Shown here: positions 1 to 13,237 of the stretch, in pieces
Position numbering within the stretch: position 1 is the first letter of the stretch
How the letters are laid out: each line of letters begins with the position of its first letter
DNA from: Manis javanica
Taxonomy: Eukaryota > Chordata > Mammalia > Pholidota > Manidae
DNA length: 64,000 nucleotides
Assembly: GCF_040802235.1 (NCBI RefSeq)
Contig: NC_133163.1
Coordinates: 41,312,501-41,376,500, forward strand
Direction of reading: 5' to 3'
The notes under the pieces: model-generated
The model's database searches: none
What the model saw: only the letters and a program-made list of their open reading frames with translations
What the model was told of the DNA's origin: nothing
Position numbers and translations under genes: made by a program

Positions 1-139
1 ATCACGTTTTAATGCTGTTGGTGTGCTGCAGATTCAATTTCATTATGTCCAGTTTGCTTCCCAAAGCTAGGCTGTTGCAAACATTTCCTAAAGTTTCGCT
101 ACATTTCCAGATCATTTGAAATTCACATACTCATCTCCA

Positions 140-352
140 AAATTCCAGGGTATCTTTCATTTTGGTGGACAGAATGAGAATTCAGATACATCCTGAGGTT
201 TATACACCAATAGCTGCAGAAATTTAGACTCCAAACGGAAACAAAATTTGTCATATTAATCTGCAACTGGGGATTTAGTTCTTTTAAATAGCCATGTAGT
301 TCTTCAAATTTTCTGACTCTGGGGAGCTCAGAACAGTTCAGCAATGGAAAAT
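140..352. repeat. Direct duplication, copy 1
   Basis: This segment matches 1098-1308 in the same orientation, at roughly three quarters identity by eye. Shared landmarks include gaggtttata, ccaatagctgca, catgtagttcttc and gagctcag. The minus strand of this copy is open for 73 codons, but the second copy has a stop in the matching frame, so I do not call a gene. It may be a low-copy repeat or an old local duplication. I do not recognise the family. Confidence 0.7.
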
Positions 353-1097
353 GAGTGTGGTATCCAATTACCTGGGGTGCGTGAATGTGAATATCTACAC
401 TTACTTAACTAGACCATCAAGTCTTGTCTGTCTTCTTTTCCTCTGCAGTTTCAAGTTGAATGTGTTCAGGCGTCCTCTCTCATCAGTAAGTAAGTACCAT
501 CTTGTGCATCTCAGGATCTAATAAATTGGGCCTCTCAAAGCCCCTTAATCCCAAGGCCTTGATCTAAGAAATAGCTCAATCAATCCCCAGTTTTCCAACA
601 AGTTTCCATGACCTAGCCATCTACCTACAGAGAAATTAAGTTTCCATACCCTGCATCAACCAGTTTCTTCCCAACCTCTCATAACTTAGCAAGCTTTAAG
701 GACATAAATAAGAAGAACATTCACAACTTGGATTATTTCCTCATCACATCATACAAAGAGCCTATAGAATTTTTAGCACAGACTTTCCCAACAAATGATG
801 CAATGGAAGGGGTCCTCATTCACCTCCTCATGTGATTTGAGTAAAATGTCAATGTCTTCTTTCTCCTACATTGCAGGTGCCCCATATGTGACCACTGGAC
901 TCAGCTTTGCCACAGTAAGACTATTTAAATTCCTTACTGGGAGGAGGTTAGGCTCTTGTGGTTGATGTTGACTAATTTTATAAAGGCATTTTTACTAAAC
1001 ATTTCCAGTACATTTAAGTACTGTTGTTAAGAAGACCATATTTTAGAAGATTTAAATAATGGTTTTAATTAGGTTACTATCTATAGCCTTCCACCTC
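353..1097. other. Spacer with no recognised feature
   Basis: AT-rich sequence between the two copies of the local duplication. I see no long open frame, known repeat consensus or RNA gene here. Confidence 0.5.
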
Positions 1098-1308
1098 ACA
1101 TACAGGAATTAAGATATCCTCAAAGGAGATGCCTGATAATTCAGTTACAAGTGAGGTTTATACCCCAATAGCTGCAAAAATATAGCCCCAAAGGGGTTGA
1201 AATTTGTGATATTGGCCTACAAATGGAGCTTTATTTCTATTATATAGTCATGTAGTTCTTCCAATTTTGTGATTCTGAGGAGCTCAGAGCAGTTCAGTAA
1301 TGAAAAAC
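1098..1308. repeat. Direct duplication, copy 2
   Basis: Partner of 140-352, in the same orientation, starting about 0.96 kb away. The region around 1140-1308 aligns best. Small indels and many substitutions show the duplication is old. Confidence 0.7.
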
Positions 1309-1495
1309 TCTCCCAAGGAAGAAATGGTATTTTCCTCTTGTGGGGCATCTTTTCCTACAAGTTCTACCATAGATCAAAATCTCTATTTATCCAAAAGAGC
1401 TAGTAAATTTCAACCCATTTACTCAATTATTTGTAAAACAAACCTTCTCTCTTATCTGGTAATAACAGCACTGCATTTTCCTTCAAAAGATTACC

Positions 1496-1545
1496 TGTCC
1501 TGAATTCTTAGTTCTTGTTCTGTCCTGAATTCTTAGTTCTTGTTG
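1496..1545. repeat. 25-bp tandem repeat, two copies
   Basis: Two head-to-tail copies of a 25-bp unit starting tgtcctgaattcttag, at 1496-1520 and 1521-1545. They differ only at the last base, so this is a recent local duplication. Confidence 0.9.
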
Positions 1546-1794
1546 TCCTGATGACCTCGTGACATGAACTAAGCCATGTCAAGAGTGGTCAGTGGCCACC
1601 TTAGCACCCACAAGGAGAGTCTATCTGACAGCAGAAGCAACACTGAAGAAAGAAGTGCAGTATCAGACTTAGATAACATCATATGAGCACCTATTACGAT
1701 ACCACCATATTTTTGTTTGTTTAAGTTAACTAGAACTGGGTTTCTGTTAGTTATAACTGAAGGTGTCCTGGCTGATAGAGGGCTTAGGAGATGA

Positions 1795-2045
1795 TAATAA
1801 TAGCTAACTCTTACACAGTACTTACTATATGTTAGGTACTATTTCAAGTTCTTTCCATATATTATTTCATTTAATCTTTACCACAATCCTACACAGGTGT
1901 TGTTATCATCACCATTATATCCATTTTGCAAATGAGGAAACTGAGACAAAAAGCTTCCTTAAGGCTACCTCACTAATACGTGGTGGAGTCAAGATTCAAA
2001 CTGAAGCAGTCTGGATCTAGAATCGATGCTGTAAATCAAGGCTGC
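1795..2045 (+). repeat. MIR SINE
   Basis: This follows the MIR consensus in plus orientation. It has a 'cttactatatgttaggtact' core, then a block resembling 'cattttgcaaatgaggaaac', and a 3' part ending near 'caaactgaagcagtctgga'. The length is close to full (about 250 bp), with the divergence expected of this mammalian-wide family. Confidence 0.85.
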
Positions 2046-2783
2046 TCCAAGGGTGACCCACAGACTGGTTCCAGTCTACCAACTATTAACTGTCTGTGAA
2101 GAGAAATTGAAAACACATGTAGAGAAAGCTTTGTAGCAAATTGACATTGCCACATTTTTTATTTATTAAAGTATTGGTCCCTGATGGATTGGAAAAAATT
2201 TTTAAATATTATCCCTCACTACAGAGTTTAAGAAACATTAGTTAGCTTAGCACAAGCACAGTGATTTAGATATAATCACAACCTCTCTCCAATGCTCTTA
2301 AGTTTCTATGAATAATGTTGGAGTCACTTGGCAATCCCAAAATACATTACTTCTTGACTCAATTCCAATGTTTCAAAATAGAGTTATTTGAAGTATTTTT
2401 AGTTCTCATGGCTCTAGATTAGAACAGGATCTTGAGTTCTCAGTGGACCTTTTGGGATGCTAATATATTATGGGTTAAAACTACACAGCAATAAGGAGCT
2501 TGGCAGTGGTTTCTTTTCAGTGAAGAGTGCAGACAGAGCAAAGACAAAGGGAATCACTATCCAAGTTAAGGGAGAGGTTGCAGCAGTAAGTACTAGGAAA
2601 TAAGTAATTCCAGAGGATTGGGAAAGGGCAACAAATGGAGGACAAATCACAGACACATGCTGTGACCCCACAGAGATTTCCTATACATCCTACTTAGAGA
2701 AATATACTTCTAACCTCTGCCCTGGCATAGTTGAAGAAACAGTGCTCATGACATAAGCTTAGTCCAGAAGGTTAAAAAAGAGT
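2046..2783. other. Unannotated AT-rich stretch
   Basis: I see no supported gene or recognisable repeat. Short open frames here lack any family resemblance. Confidence 0.4.
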
Positions 2784-3033
2784 CTTTTTTTTAAGGTTTT
2801 TTTTTAAGTATAGTTGATATACAATATTGGTTTCAAGTATACAAAATAGTGATTCAACTGTTATATACATTATTAGATGCTCACCCCAACTAGTGTAGTT
2901 ACTGTCAACATAGAAAGATGTTACAAAACTATTGACTATATTCTCTAAGCTGTACTTTTATCCCCATGACTAATTTATATTATGATTGAGATTTTGTGCC
3001 TCTTTATCCCCTTCACCTATTTCATGAGTCTTT
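2784..3033 (-). mobile_element. L1 3' end fragment (minus strand)
   Basis: It begins with a T-rich tract (the poly(A) tail of a minus-strand insertion). Then comes the reverse complement of the L1 3' UTR type that also appears in plus orientation at 13690-14185 and 27029-28543, with segments such as agttgatatacaatatt and tgactatattct. It is strongly 5'-truncated. Confidence 0.75.
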
Positions 3034-3905
3034 CTTAAACAGACACCTCACAAATGGACAATTAGTTACGAAAAAAATGCTTGACACTGTTTGTCATCAG
3101 AAAAATGAAAAATAAGACCACAATAAGATATCACAACACACCCATGAGAATGACTAAAATTAAAAAGACTGACAATGGCAAATGTTAACAAGGATGTGGA
3201 ACAACTGGAACTGTCACATACACATGGCTGGCAGGAATGGAAAAAGGGTCAACAGTTTCTTATAGAACAAAAATATACCTACTCTTTGACCCAGCAATTC
3301 CACTCCTACATATTTACTCAAGAAAACTGAAAACATGTTCACAATATGACTTATACAAGAATGCATATATCCCTGAACTGGGAATAACCCAAATGTCAGT
3401 CAGTAAGAGAATGAATAAACAAATTGTGATTTATTTCCATAATAGAATTTAGTAACAATTCTACTGCTCAGCAATAAAAATGAATAAGCTACCGATATTT
3501 GCAACAATAGGGGTGAATTTCACATAACGCTAAGTGAAAGAAACTGGGTATGATGGGTACATACTGTATGGTTCCATTTACATGATATTCTAAAATAGAA
3601 AAAGCAAATGTAAGGTGAAATTTATCAGTATGGTGTTTGTTTCTTGGAGGATGAGGGTGGGCAGAAGGATTACATGGGAAAGGACATGAGAGAATTTTCT
3701 GGGGAGATAGAAACATTCTATATCATGATAAGTATGAGAGTAATAGGAGTGTATCCAGTAGAAATTCAGGGCAGAGGCTAAAAGTACAGATGATGCAAGG
3801 ATGGCAGAACATCGATAATTGTTGAAGCTGGATGATGGGTACATGAGTATCATACTATTGTCTTTACTTTGTATCTATTTGAAATATTCCATAATAAAAA
3901 GCTAG
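3034..3905 (+). mobile_element. Old L1 fragment: ORF2 C-terminus and 3' UTR
   Basis: Plus-strand remnant of an L1 ORF2 C-terminus. Recognisable pieces are a 'tttgacccagcaattccact' block (the FDPAIPL motif) near 3280-3305 and the 'caaatgtcagtcagtaagagaatgaataaac' type hinge. Stops and indels interrupt it throughout. It abuts the minus-strand L1 end on its left, so the two are probably separate insertions. Confidence 0.8.
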
Positions 3906-4389
3906 AAAGTAAATAAATACAAATCTCGTGTGACTTGGACAATGTCATCAGCACTTTTTAATAAAGAAATTTTCCAGAAAACGTGCATTTAGGGCACAAA
4001 TGCCACTGTAAGAATAAGGACCACCACCAAGACATGTTCTGAGTATGAGGCAGAACATGCCATGATTTGCAGTTCAGAGGGCATGATTCTCTTTGACGTA
4101 CGCTGTCTGCCATTGTTGTACCTAATAACTCAGAAAGTACATGACCAGGAAAAAAGTTCTCATTGATTTGCACACAATTGGTAGTTGCTTTATTCAAGAT
4201 ACAGCATAACTCGACTTCAGTGGAAAGTTCTGGAAAAAATGCTCAGGGTTACAAAATAAGGACATTCTTTATTTTATCTTTCCCTTAAAGCTTACTATTG
4301 AATTAAAAATGCCAAATAGTGATTTTTGAACTAAGCTATTTAAAATTTCAATTGAGTAAAATAGAATTTTTCTGCCTGTCACTTAGGAA

Positions 4390-4725
4390 ATATTAGAAAA
4401 AACTTCAAAGCCCAACAACAAGAAAAAGAATGAATCCATTGTAATGCAAATGGATCTTGTGCAAATGGATAATTTACAAATCATTACTTAAAACATGGTA
4501 AAATGTTTATGCTATGTCAAAAAAAAAGAACACAGAGTTATTTATAATACCAGCTCTTAAATAAATTTACATTTGCAGAGAAAACAAATCTCAAGAACAT
4601 AATGACTATATCATGCTGGTATATCACTGGATGGTGAAATTAGTATTTTGCATTTTTTTCTTTAAACTTTTCTTAATTTTCCAGTTTTCTATAAAATTAC
4701 TTTTATAATAAGAAAACAAAACCTA
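4390..4725 (+). mobile_element. Old L1/HAL1-type 3' tail
   Basis: The segment resembles L1/HAL1 3' tails. It has a 'tcactggatggtgaaat' block, a T-rich 'ttctttaaacttttctta' block and a 'attacttttataataagaaaac' terminus. There is no coding capacity. The family is uncertain. Confidence 0.5.
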
Positions 4726-5617
4726 AAAGTCACCTGTATGTGGGGTATACTTCTTGTATAAATCATATTCTTGTTCAGCAACAGTAAACCAAATTTTTAT
4801 GTAATGATAAGCAAATTTAACATTTTGTATTATCTTGGTTTTCTGAGAAAGAACAATGGTGCCTGGTGACTTAGTCCTGTAACAGCTTGCCTGCTAAGTT
4901 TCCTCCTTCCCCAACTGCTTTTAAAATTGGCTCAAAATACCCACATTGCTTATTTGTGAATGAAGAAAAAGAAGGGAAGCAAGCCAATAATCATTTTTCT
5001 TTCTATTGCAAACTTCCTTTATCCTAAATCCCCTCCCCATGTCCATCCCCCATGTGATTCTAACAGCATGCCATCCCTTAACCAAGGCACGGGGGCATAC
5101 AGACCCTGGTAGTCAGACCAAGCAGTCTGGGTTAAATCTCAGTACAGGAGAGAAAAGAAAATAAATTAGGCTTTGTTCTTCTCCTGCTAGTCTGTCCCAT
5201 TGTGAGGGACCTATGTGGCTACCTCAGCATCAAAAACACTAGCTGGCTTCCCTACCTCACTTATCAGAGCATCCAACCATCAATAAGTCCCTACATTGCT
5301 CTTGTCCCCCTAGAGCACACCATAAAGAGCTGAGTTGGGTGGAACGGTTTGATCACAAAGCCTTTACTAAAGTTTCTGTGGAAAGGAACTAGCTATCTCA
5401 CCAAGGCCCACCTTTGGTTCCAATTATAATGAATTTGAATTTGGTCAGAATGCAGCTGGCTGGCTGTTCTAATAGATTTTGTTTATTTGGTTGGTTGGTT
5501 TTATTCCATGTGAGTGGTAGAGTAGTTTTTGTGGTTATTGCTGTTCACTAATACAGTTTTTAAAAATGAGTCATTTTATTCATAAAGAAGACCCATTGGC
5601 CTACTAGGCCATGCCCA
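4726..5617. other. No recognised feature
   Basis: No open frame above background and no recognisable repeat consensus. It may be unique intergenic sequence. Confidence 0.4.
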
Positions 5618-5945
5618 CGAGTGGCACTGTCCAATACAGAAGCCACTTACTACATGTGGCTATGTAGTGTTTGAAATGTAGCTCGAGCAAAACTGAGATG
5701 TGTTGTAACTATAAAATTCACAGTGAATTTTGAAAATCTAGCACAGAAGAAAAAATAATGTGAACTATCTCAATAATTTTTATATTTTTGCATGCTGAAA
5801 GGATATTTTGGATATTTTGGGTTAAATAAAATGTATTATTAAAATTAATTTCACCTGTTTCTTTTTACTTTTTTAGTGTGGCTACTAGAAAATTTGAAAT
5901 TACATATGCCATGCACATTTTATTTCTATAGAGAGTGCTAGTTCA
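5618..5945 (+). mobile_element. hAT-type non-autonomous DNA transposon
   Basis: It opens with a 'gtggcactgtccaata' terminal motif, contains 'tacatgtggctat', and ends near 'agagagtgctag'. This organisation belongs to a common mammalian non-autonomous hAT (Charlie-type) family. The exact subfamily name is not certain. It has no transposase coding capacity. Confidence 0.55.
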
Positions 5946-6685
5946 AAAAATGATTAGAGTTCATTAAATTAGTGCCTATGACTATTCATCCTGGAGCATC
6001 CCATATAGATATGTCCTTGTAAGAAATAGCTCTATCCTAAATGAACAATTGTTATGTGGACATGCTTGCCCTATGTCTTCCATTTTGGGGTTCCTAAGTG
6101 ACCTCACTCTTCATTTTCACTGTTCTTGGAGATATAATAAATATGACATGTCTCCCCCTCCAACTGCCCCTAGGTTGCCCATTCTTATACCTGTTCTGCT
6201 ACTCCTGGGAGAATGACTGTGTAGCCATTCAAGTCTCTGTAAGTGCCTCTTCTGGAGCAGTCAGACCAGGAACAAGTACTGCAGAGGAACTGTAGAACGT
6301 CACTGAGTACCCTGACGAAGGAAGCAAATGATGTCACTCCTCCAATGTCAGGTATGTTCTCCCAGCTGGTACCCTGGTGACATTTCAAAGAATTTTGAAA
6401 GAAGAAAGAAAACTTAGGCAAAAGATACAAATAGCAAATTTGTGTGTTGAGATAAAGAGGCTAAATAGGTCCCCTACAGAATAGAGCCCCTGATCCACCT
6501 GGATGGGTAAAGCCCATAGTAAGACAACTAAACCTTCCCCTCTGGCTAAATGGCTAATTCTTTCTGATAATGGTGGTCTCTGCTAACCCCTCAGCCACCC
6601 TAGAGCAGAACAGATCTTTCAAGCAAGGAGGGTGGTAATTACCAGTGATGCCTGCAACACTCAGTATCGAAGCTCTTGCTGACAG
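5946..6685. other. No recognised feature
   Basis: Short opposing open frames occur around 6098-6430. They overlap on both strands, show no family motif, and are most likely chance. Confidence 0.4.
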
Positions 6686-8284
6686 GATTACACTCCCCGA
6701 CTTCAAACTCTACTACAAAGCCACAATAATCAAGATGATTTGGTATTGAAACAAGAACAGACCCATAGACCAGTGGAACAGACTAGACAGCCCAGATGTA
6801 AAACCAAGCATATATGGTCAATTAATATATGATAAAGGAGCCATGGACATACAATGGGGAAATGACAGCCTCTTCAACAATTGGTGTTGGCAAAACTGGA
6901 CAGCTACATGGAAGAGAATGAAGCTGGATTATTGTCTAACCCTATCCACAAAAGTAAAGTAAAAATGGATCAAAGACAGAAAAGTAAACTCAAAATGGAT
7001 CAAAGACCTGAATGTAAGTCATGAAACTATAAAACTCTTAGAAGAAAACATAGGCAAAAATCTCTTGAACATAAACATGAGCAACTTTTTTCTGAATGCA
7101 TCTCCTCGAGCAAGGGAAACAAAAGCAAAAATGAATACATGGGACTACATCAAACTAAAAAGCTTCAGTATAGCAAAGGACACCATCAAGAGAACAAAAA
7201 GGCATCCTAAAATATGGGAGAATATATTTGTAAACAACATATCTGACAAGGGGTTAGCATCCAAAATATATAAAGAACTCACATGCCTCAACACCCAAAA
7301 ATCAAATAAGCTGATTAAAAAATGGGTGGAGGATGTGAACAGACAATTCTCCAAAGAAGAAATTCAGATAGCCAACAGGGATATGAAAAGATGCTCCACA
7401 TCACTAATTATCAGGGAAATGAAAATAAAAACCACAATGAGATATCACCTCACAGCAGTTAGGATGGCCAAAATCCAAAAGACAAACAACAACAAATACT
7501 GGCGAGGATGTGGAGAATGGGGAACCCTCCTACACTGTTGGTGGGAATGTAAATTAGTTCAACCATTGTGGAAAGCAGTATGGAGGTTCCTCAAAAAGCT
7601 AAAAATGGAAATACCATTTGACCCAGGAATTCCACTTCTAGGAATTTACTCAAAGAATATAATTTCTCAGATTCAAAAAGACATATACACCCCTATGTTT
7701 ACCACTGCAGTATTTACAGTAGCCAAGAAATGGAAACAACCTAAGTGTCCATCAGTAGATGAATGAATAAAGAAGATGTGGTACATATACACAATGGAAT
7801 ACTATTCAGCCATAAGAAACAAAGAAATCCTACCATTTGCAACAACATGGATGGAGCTGGAGGATATTACGCTCAGTGAAATAAGCCAGGCGGAGAAAGG
7901 CAAGTACCAAATGATTTCCCTCATTTGTGGAGTGTAACAACAAAGCAAAACTGAAGGAACAAAACAGCAACAGACTCAGAGACTCCAAGAAGGAACTAGT
8001 GGTTACCAAAGGGGAGGGGCAGGGAATGGTGAGTGGGGAGGGAGGGAGAAGGGGACTGAGGGGTATTATCCTTGGCACACATGGTGTTGGGGTGTCATGG
8101 GGAAGACAATGTAGCACAGAGAAGGCAAACAGTGACTCTGTGGCATCTTACTACACTGATGGGCAGTGACTGCAATGGGATATGGAGGGGGACACAATAA
8201 CATGGGTGAATGTAGTAACTACATTGTTTTTTCATGTGAAATCTTCTTAAGAGTGTATATCAATAATACCTTAATTAAAAAAAA
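6686..8284 (+). mobile_element. 5'-truncated LINE-1 (ORF2 C-terminus plus 3' UTR)
   Basis: This 1.6-kb L1 holds the last part of ORF2 and the 3' UTR. Codons 7065-7766 are open for 233 residues. They carry the L1 ORF2 C-terminal signature: a WDYIKLKSF block, then RYHLT, a [13 protein letters not shown] cysteine-rich segment, and a [11 protein letters not shown] block. ORF2 is a non-LTR endonuclease/reverse transcriptase, but those domains are absent here. Upstream stops (for example in the 6951-7009 duplication) show it is dead. The 3' UTR is G-rich around 8015-8060 and ends in a short A tail at about 8284. It is the least decayed L1 in the window. Confidence 0.93.
6951..7009. repeat. Tandem duplication inside L1 ORF2 remnant
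   Basis: Two adjacent copies of about 29-30 bp, ending in aaaatggatcaaagac(a/c), at 6951-6979 and 6980-7009. Ordinary L1 ORF2 has only one such block, so this is a local duplication after or during insertion. Confidence 0.75.
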
Positions 8285-10589
8285 GAGAATCCATTGGGTT
8301 TGATTTTGGAGAGAGGAAACCAGATTTCAAAAGACAGACCCTGTTGAAAATTTCTCAATTGGCCACAGACAAAAAAGTTTGTAAGGGTTTGATATTTCTT
8401 ACTCCAGCTGGGAGTTGGATTGTTTTTCTTTTTTACATTTTCTGAATGTACTTCTCCTAAGCTAAAACCCCAAATTCTATTCCTGGATAATCTGCAAAAG
8501 AGATTCCTTTGATATTCAGAGTTGTCTTGAATTTTAAAAGGGGAAAAAACAAGAAAATTTCAGAATATTCAATTCCCATACATGTATAGTAAATCCTTTT
8601 TTTAAACACGATTCCAAGAAACAGCACCTAACAACAACAAAAACAAAAACCTTACAAGAGAAAATTTATTAGGAGTAAAATGAAAAATATAGACATATAA
8701 AACTCCAAATATATTATATGGAAAAACTTCTTTGTAAGGGCATCTTAAGAGGGCATTACTCTCAGTATGGATGTGGAATCCACTCACTCACTGGGCATGT
8801 GACTGATTTCATGCCACCATTTTTTGTTGTTGTTTTTCATTTTTGCCTTAATTTACTGTCAGAAAACACTTCATTTGTCAAAGCTCTAAAAATATGTTTA
8901 TCTTTTGAAATGCAGTCCCACACAGACATGCACACATACTAATACAAAGTCCTGTACATTATCAAAAGAACAGTGGCATGTTTATTGCCATGGTCTTGAT
9001 GTTTAAAAACTTACATCCCATGTGTATCTTCCAATTCACATGCATTACAAAAATTCCAAGAAACCTCATCATAAAGATTCTCTTACTGCATGGTTCCCAC
9101 TGAAAAGCAGAGCTGTACTTGGTAGTATTATAGCACTTTTCATGCATGAGTAGAAAAACTCTTATGATTCCTGTTACCTCCAGATGCTTGTGAAAGAAGG
9201 TCAATGGTATACTCATTTTATTGAAACTCTTATCCAGGAAAACATAAAACCAATAATAGAGAGTGATACTGTGAGCTCTTTGAGGTTAAGGACTACTTTC
9301 TTAAATTAAAACTATTTTTAAAATGTTGATTGGTTGAAAATGTAAAGTTCTAAGTAATCTTAACGTTACTATCAGTCAAATATTTCTTATCCCCTGCATC
9401 ACCACCCTGTCTCCAGCCACAACACACTCCTCACCCCATCTGTTATACCCTACCCCACACAGTCATTGAAAATGTAAAATACAGAAATATGGATGTTTCT
9501 TGGGCAAGACTGGCATAACCTCAGCTTACCCAAAGCGTGAGTGCCTTAGTGCAACTTGAAAGGCATAAGGCACCCTGCTATCTGGGCCCCCCAGTGAGAC
9601 TCCAGGTGAGAGTAAGGGCAAGATGTTATTCCAACCAAATATGCTGTTGTTTGTTCTTAATGGATGGGGCTTTCTTGAGAAGAAACAAGAGAGGAGAGAA
9701 AAAGTGAAGAAGAGGGAAGGCAAGGGAAAGGAAAGGAAAAGAAGAGGAGAGGAGAGAAGAGAAACAGGTATAGTACGAGCCCCTCTTCCAATATGAACAC
9801 ATTTTTAGAAATCATTCAGCAAATGGGACACATTTTGGTCATTGCTAATCCTTAAAAAATATCGGGCTCAACTCCACTATGACTTAAAGCAAAGCTTGTG
9901 TACCTAGAAACTAATCCTTTTCCACTTAAACTGCTGCTTTTGTGCACTTGCCAAGCAAAATAATTCTATCATCCACCAATGGGAGACTAAAAAGGAGACA
10001 AAGGGTATGTGTGTTTAAAGAAAAATATATAAAATCTATATCTTATCCTTTGTTGTATTTCTGAGTAAAATTTACAAATAGCTGGTATATCCCGATAACC
10101 CATTTTGTGTTGGCAGTATAAATAAGCATTCATCCAGATGGTATTTGTGGTGATCGTATGTGATGAAGAGTAAGGTCTAAAGGTCTGAGTCTAGGGATTC
10201 ACTGGGCATTAAGGCAAGGCACTGCATTTCCATGGCCTCAGTTTCTTCCTCTCAAAATGGTGACTAAAATGACCAGATATTTTCTTCATTTGAAATATAA
10301 ATAAAGTTAATTAATTTTAGTGGGATATTTGGGAGTTCGGGGGTTAAGATCAAATAAGAAAGAAAAAACCCCCAGCAATGTGGACCACAAACATGCTTTC
10401 CAGATTTTGAGAAACATTATTAACAGTGAATATTTTTTTTCAGCTTATTCAACCTCTTTATATTTATCAGTGTTTCCTGAAAAACAAAATTTTGTCAACA
10501 AAGACGTTCTGCATGTGAGAAAAGCAAGAAAATTTTCCCAAATCCCATCTGAAAATTCCAAGTAAACATTCCTGATATTCTCTTCCATG
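8285..10589. other. Mostly unique-looking sequence
   Basis: No gene supported. A polypurine tract lies at about 9675-9770. A weak L2-like 3' phrase ('gtgagctctttgaggttaagg') lies near 9270-9290. The remaining short open frames are unsupported. Confidence 0.4.
9675..9770. repeat. GA-rich polypurine tract
   Basis: About 95 bp almost wholly A and G on the plus strand (runs of gagaag, gggaaag, gagagg). This is low-complexity DNA able to form triplex-like structure. Confidence 0.85.
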
Positions 10590-10730
10590 TTACCATGTTA
10601 CTTCACCTTTGCATTCAACCGATACAAGCTTCAGTGATGCACCAGGCATTGTGCTGGGCAACAAAGACTTAAAGATGAAAAAGCAGGCTTCCAGGGGCCT
10701 GTGGTTTAATGGGAAGAGACAAATAAGAAA
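10590..10730 (+). repeat. L2-like fragment
   Basis: Contains 'gcaccaggcattgtgctggg' followed by a 'caggcttccaggggcctgtgg' type block, the pattern of an old mammalian L2-type 3' region. The assignment is tentative. Confidence 0.45.
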
Positions 10731-12644
10731 AGTAGTAATTAAAGTGCAATGGGATAAATATAATTAATTAAATAGAGTCATATTCTATGTCTATATACTA
10801 ACTGCTTAGCAAAGCCAAAAACAGAGTTGTGTAAGAGATCTGTCTGCCTGAGATGGTAGAAAAATAAAAAAGATATTGCCATCCCTGATGGGATGAAGAC
10901 TCCTTTCCTAGTGAAGCCAGGAAAATATAAGCCACCCCAAGCTCTGATTTCTCAGTTCAGGAATTTTAATCCAAAAGCCATGAAAGGGAACAATTGCTGT
11001 GTCTCCATATAAAAGCCTAAAAGAATATCTGAGAGTGTCTCTTGCCCTAGATCTCAGCGGGATGGTGATCCTCTTCTCTGTGCAGTTTTCTCATGTAACA
11101 GATCTTTCCCATGCCTGCTCTTGGATCCTGGTACCTACCAAGGATAAAGTTTTTCTTTAAGGTAACCCAAGGCTAAGTAGGAGAAAGAAACCCTTTTATA
11201 TGATAACAAGAGGAAATGCTAGCAGAAAACTAATATTTGCAATGTAATGACTTAAATCCTCTGACCTAAGGTTATCTTCAAAGAGAATGTTTCCCATCCC
11301 TCCTCTGCATTTAGAACCCGCCCCCACCTCACTCCTGCTCCCACTCCCCCAGCAAAGCAAAGAATGACAGGCAAACCTCCCCTAAGATTAGACACAAAAC
11401 TAGACAGGAAGGAGGTGGGAGGAAAGGGAGAATAAAGGAGCAGAGCCCTGAGGAGCTCTGAAGCAAGGAAAGAGGCAGAGAGAGGCGACAAATAGAGAGT
11501 CTTAGTTAACCATGTGATCAACTCCATGATGTATGCCAAGCAGGTAAGATTAAAGCCCTGGAGGCAGAGTTCAGGGACAAGTTGAATTTTCCAATTTCCA
11601 CCACCCTGAAGACTTAGAAGGATATAGAATTTAGCACTTGGATCTAAAATAATCAATTAAAAATGTTTCTAGATTTCAAGTGTGTGCTGGGCTAGCTAAC
11701 CATGGACTCTGTTATTTACTACAGTACCTCTTCCTCCCAGAATAAGGAACATTAATTGGATGTTTTAGCAATGATATCTAACAGTCTTTGCCCTCTTCTT
11801 TGATTCAGGGGAATTTCAAAATAACATACTTCCTCTCCATATGCTATTCCAGCATCTGCCATGTGATCTGTTGAGGATACAACCAAACTCACAATTCCCA
11901 AATAATAAAATCCTAGGCTCAGTCTGAGAAGTGTTAAGACTACCAAACAGAGCTTCTGGAGGCATCTGGACCAAATCCAGCACTGGAAAAGGGCCATCAG
12001 GGCCCTGTTGAGAGTCATCATGATCACTAGGCTGTCATTCTTAACTAGAATTATTAAATTAACCCTTAGTCTCTAGGCTACCACCTTAAGAAACTATATT
12101 GCTTTGGTTCCACTTAAATTCTAAAGAGTCAAAGACTTCCCTTGTAAAAATGCCAATGGCTCATGATCAATTTCCATGGGAACCATGACTAAGGCAGTTT
12201 AAGTCTAGGTTCATCAGACTCCTGCCTCTGCAAATACAAATATTTGCAAATTTTTGCAAAAGGTCAGTATCCTTCCTGGTTCTCACTATTGTGAGTAACT
12301 GTAGTAGAAACCTCCATTCTCCTTTTCTTCCCAACTCAATCCTTCCTTTACTTTGTACCTGAATAGAGGCAAAGACTCAGAGATAGTTCCTTCTTCCCCC
12401 ATTTAGTACAGAAACCCAGCTCTCTGTCCCTACCCTGCTTCCTTCTACCTTTGCCTTCTCCAGTTTTTATCTGTTCTTCCTCCACACATGCAACATTCTA
12501 CCAGGTAAGTAATATGCTTAATCCTTAGTATTGCGGGGATCATGACAGGAAAGGCTTACATTCTCCATTGTCACTCACACACTGGGTTTTGGTCTCCTCT
12601 CCACAATGGGGTATGAGTAGAATACAAGGCTATAAAAGGTGGTA
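10731..12644. other. No recognised feature
   Basis: No family-supported open frame. The longest frames (minus strand, 11252-11656 and 11752-12027) show no domain, signal peptide or splice context that would support a gene. Confidence 0.4.
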
Positions 12645-13175
12645 TGGGGCAGAGCAAAGTAATCGAGATACCAGTTGGGATTCTTTTGGTTACAAGTGAC
12701 AAAAAAACTAACCCCAACTGGCTCAAGCAAAAGAGAAGAAAAGGGGTATTTTATGGGTTCACAAAACTGAAGGTTCCTCATTGGAGGAACATGCTTCAGT
12801 CACAAACAGTATCTCCAGGCCCCTCCTTCCAGCTCTTCCTCCACTGGATGGACTCCAGGATCTGGGCACACGGGATGGCTCCTGGTACCATCATGCTCAT
12901 ATCTTCATACACCCTAGTTCACCAAAAAGGAAACCGGCTTCCCCAGTTGCCCAGACAGCAGGGCCAAAATTGAATTTCATTTGACTTTGGCCAGTTCCAA
13001 TCACATGCTGTGCCTGAACAATGGCTATGGCCAAGGGAATGGATTGCACAAATTGGTCCCACTCCACTCCCTCAGGCCCAGGGATGAAGTCAGGCTCACA
13101 TGAAGCACATTGACTAAAATGGGAAAGGGCTGTCATCAAAGTAAAATTGTGTCCCCAAGAAGGATGTGCAGGGGC
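12645..13175 (+). repeat. Unnamed dispersed repeat, copy A
   Basis: Starts with 'ggttacaagtgaca' and an 'aactggctcaagcaaaag' block, and passes through 'ccaatcacatgctgtgcc'. A second copy with the same opening and order lies at 16535-16990. This is a common mammalian repeat pattern, but I cannot give its family name with confidence. Confidence 0.65.
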
Positions 13176-13237
13176 TGAATAGCAAAGCTAGTAAGCATTC
13201 ATTACGCTTACCATCAAGAAACACTTCACAGGGGAGA

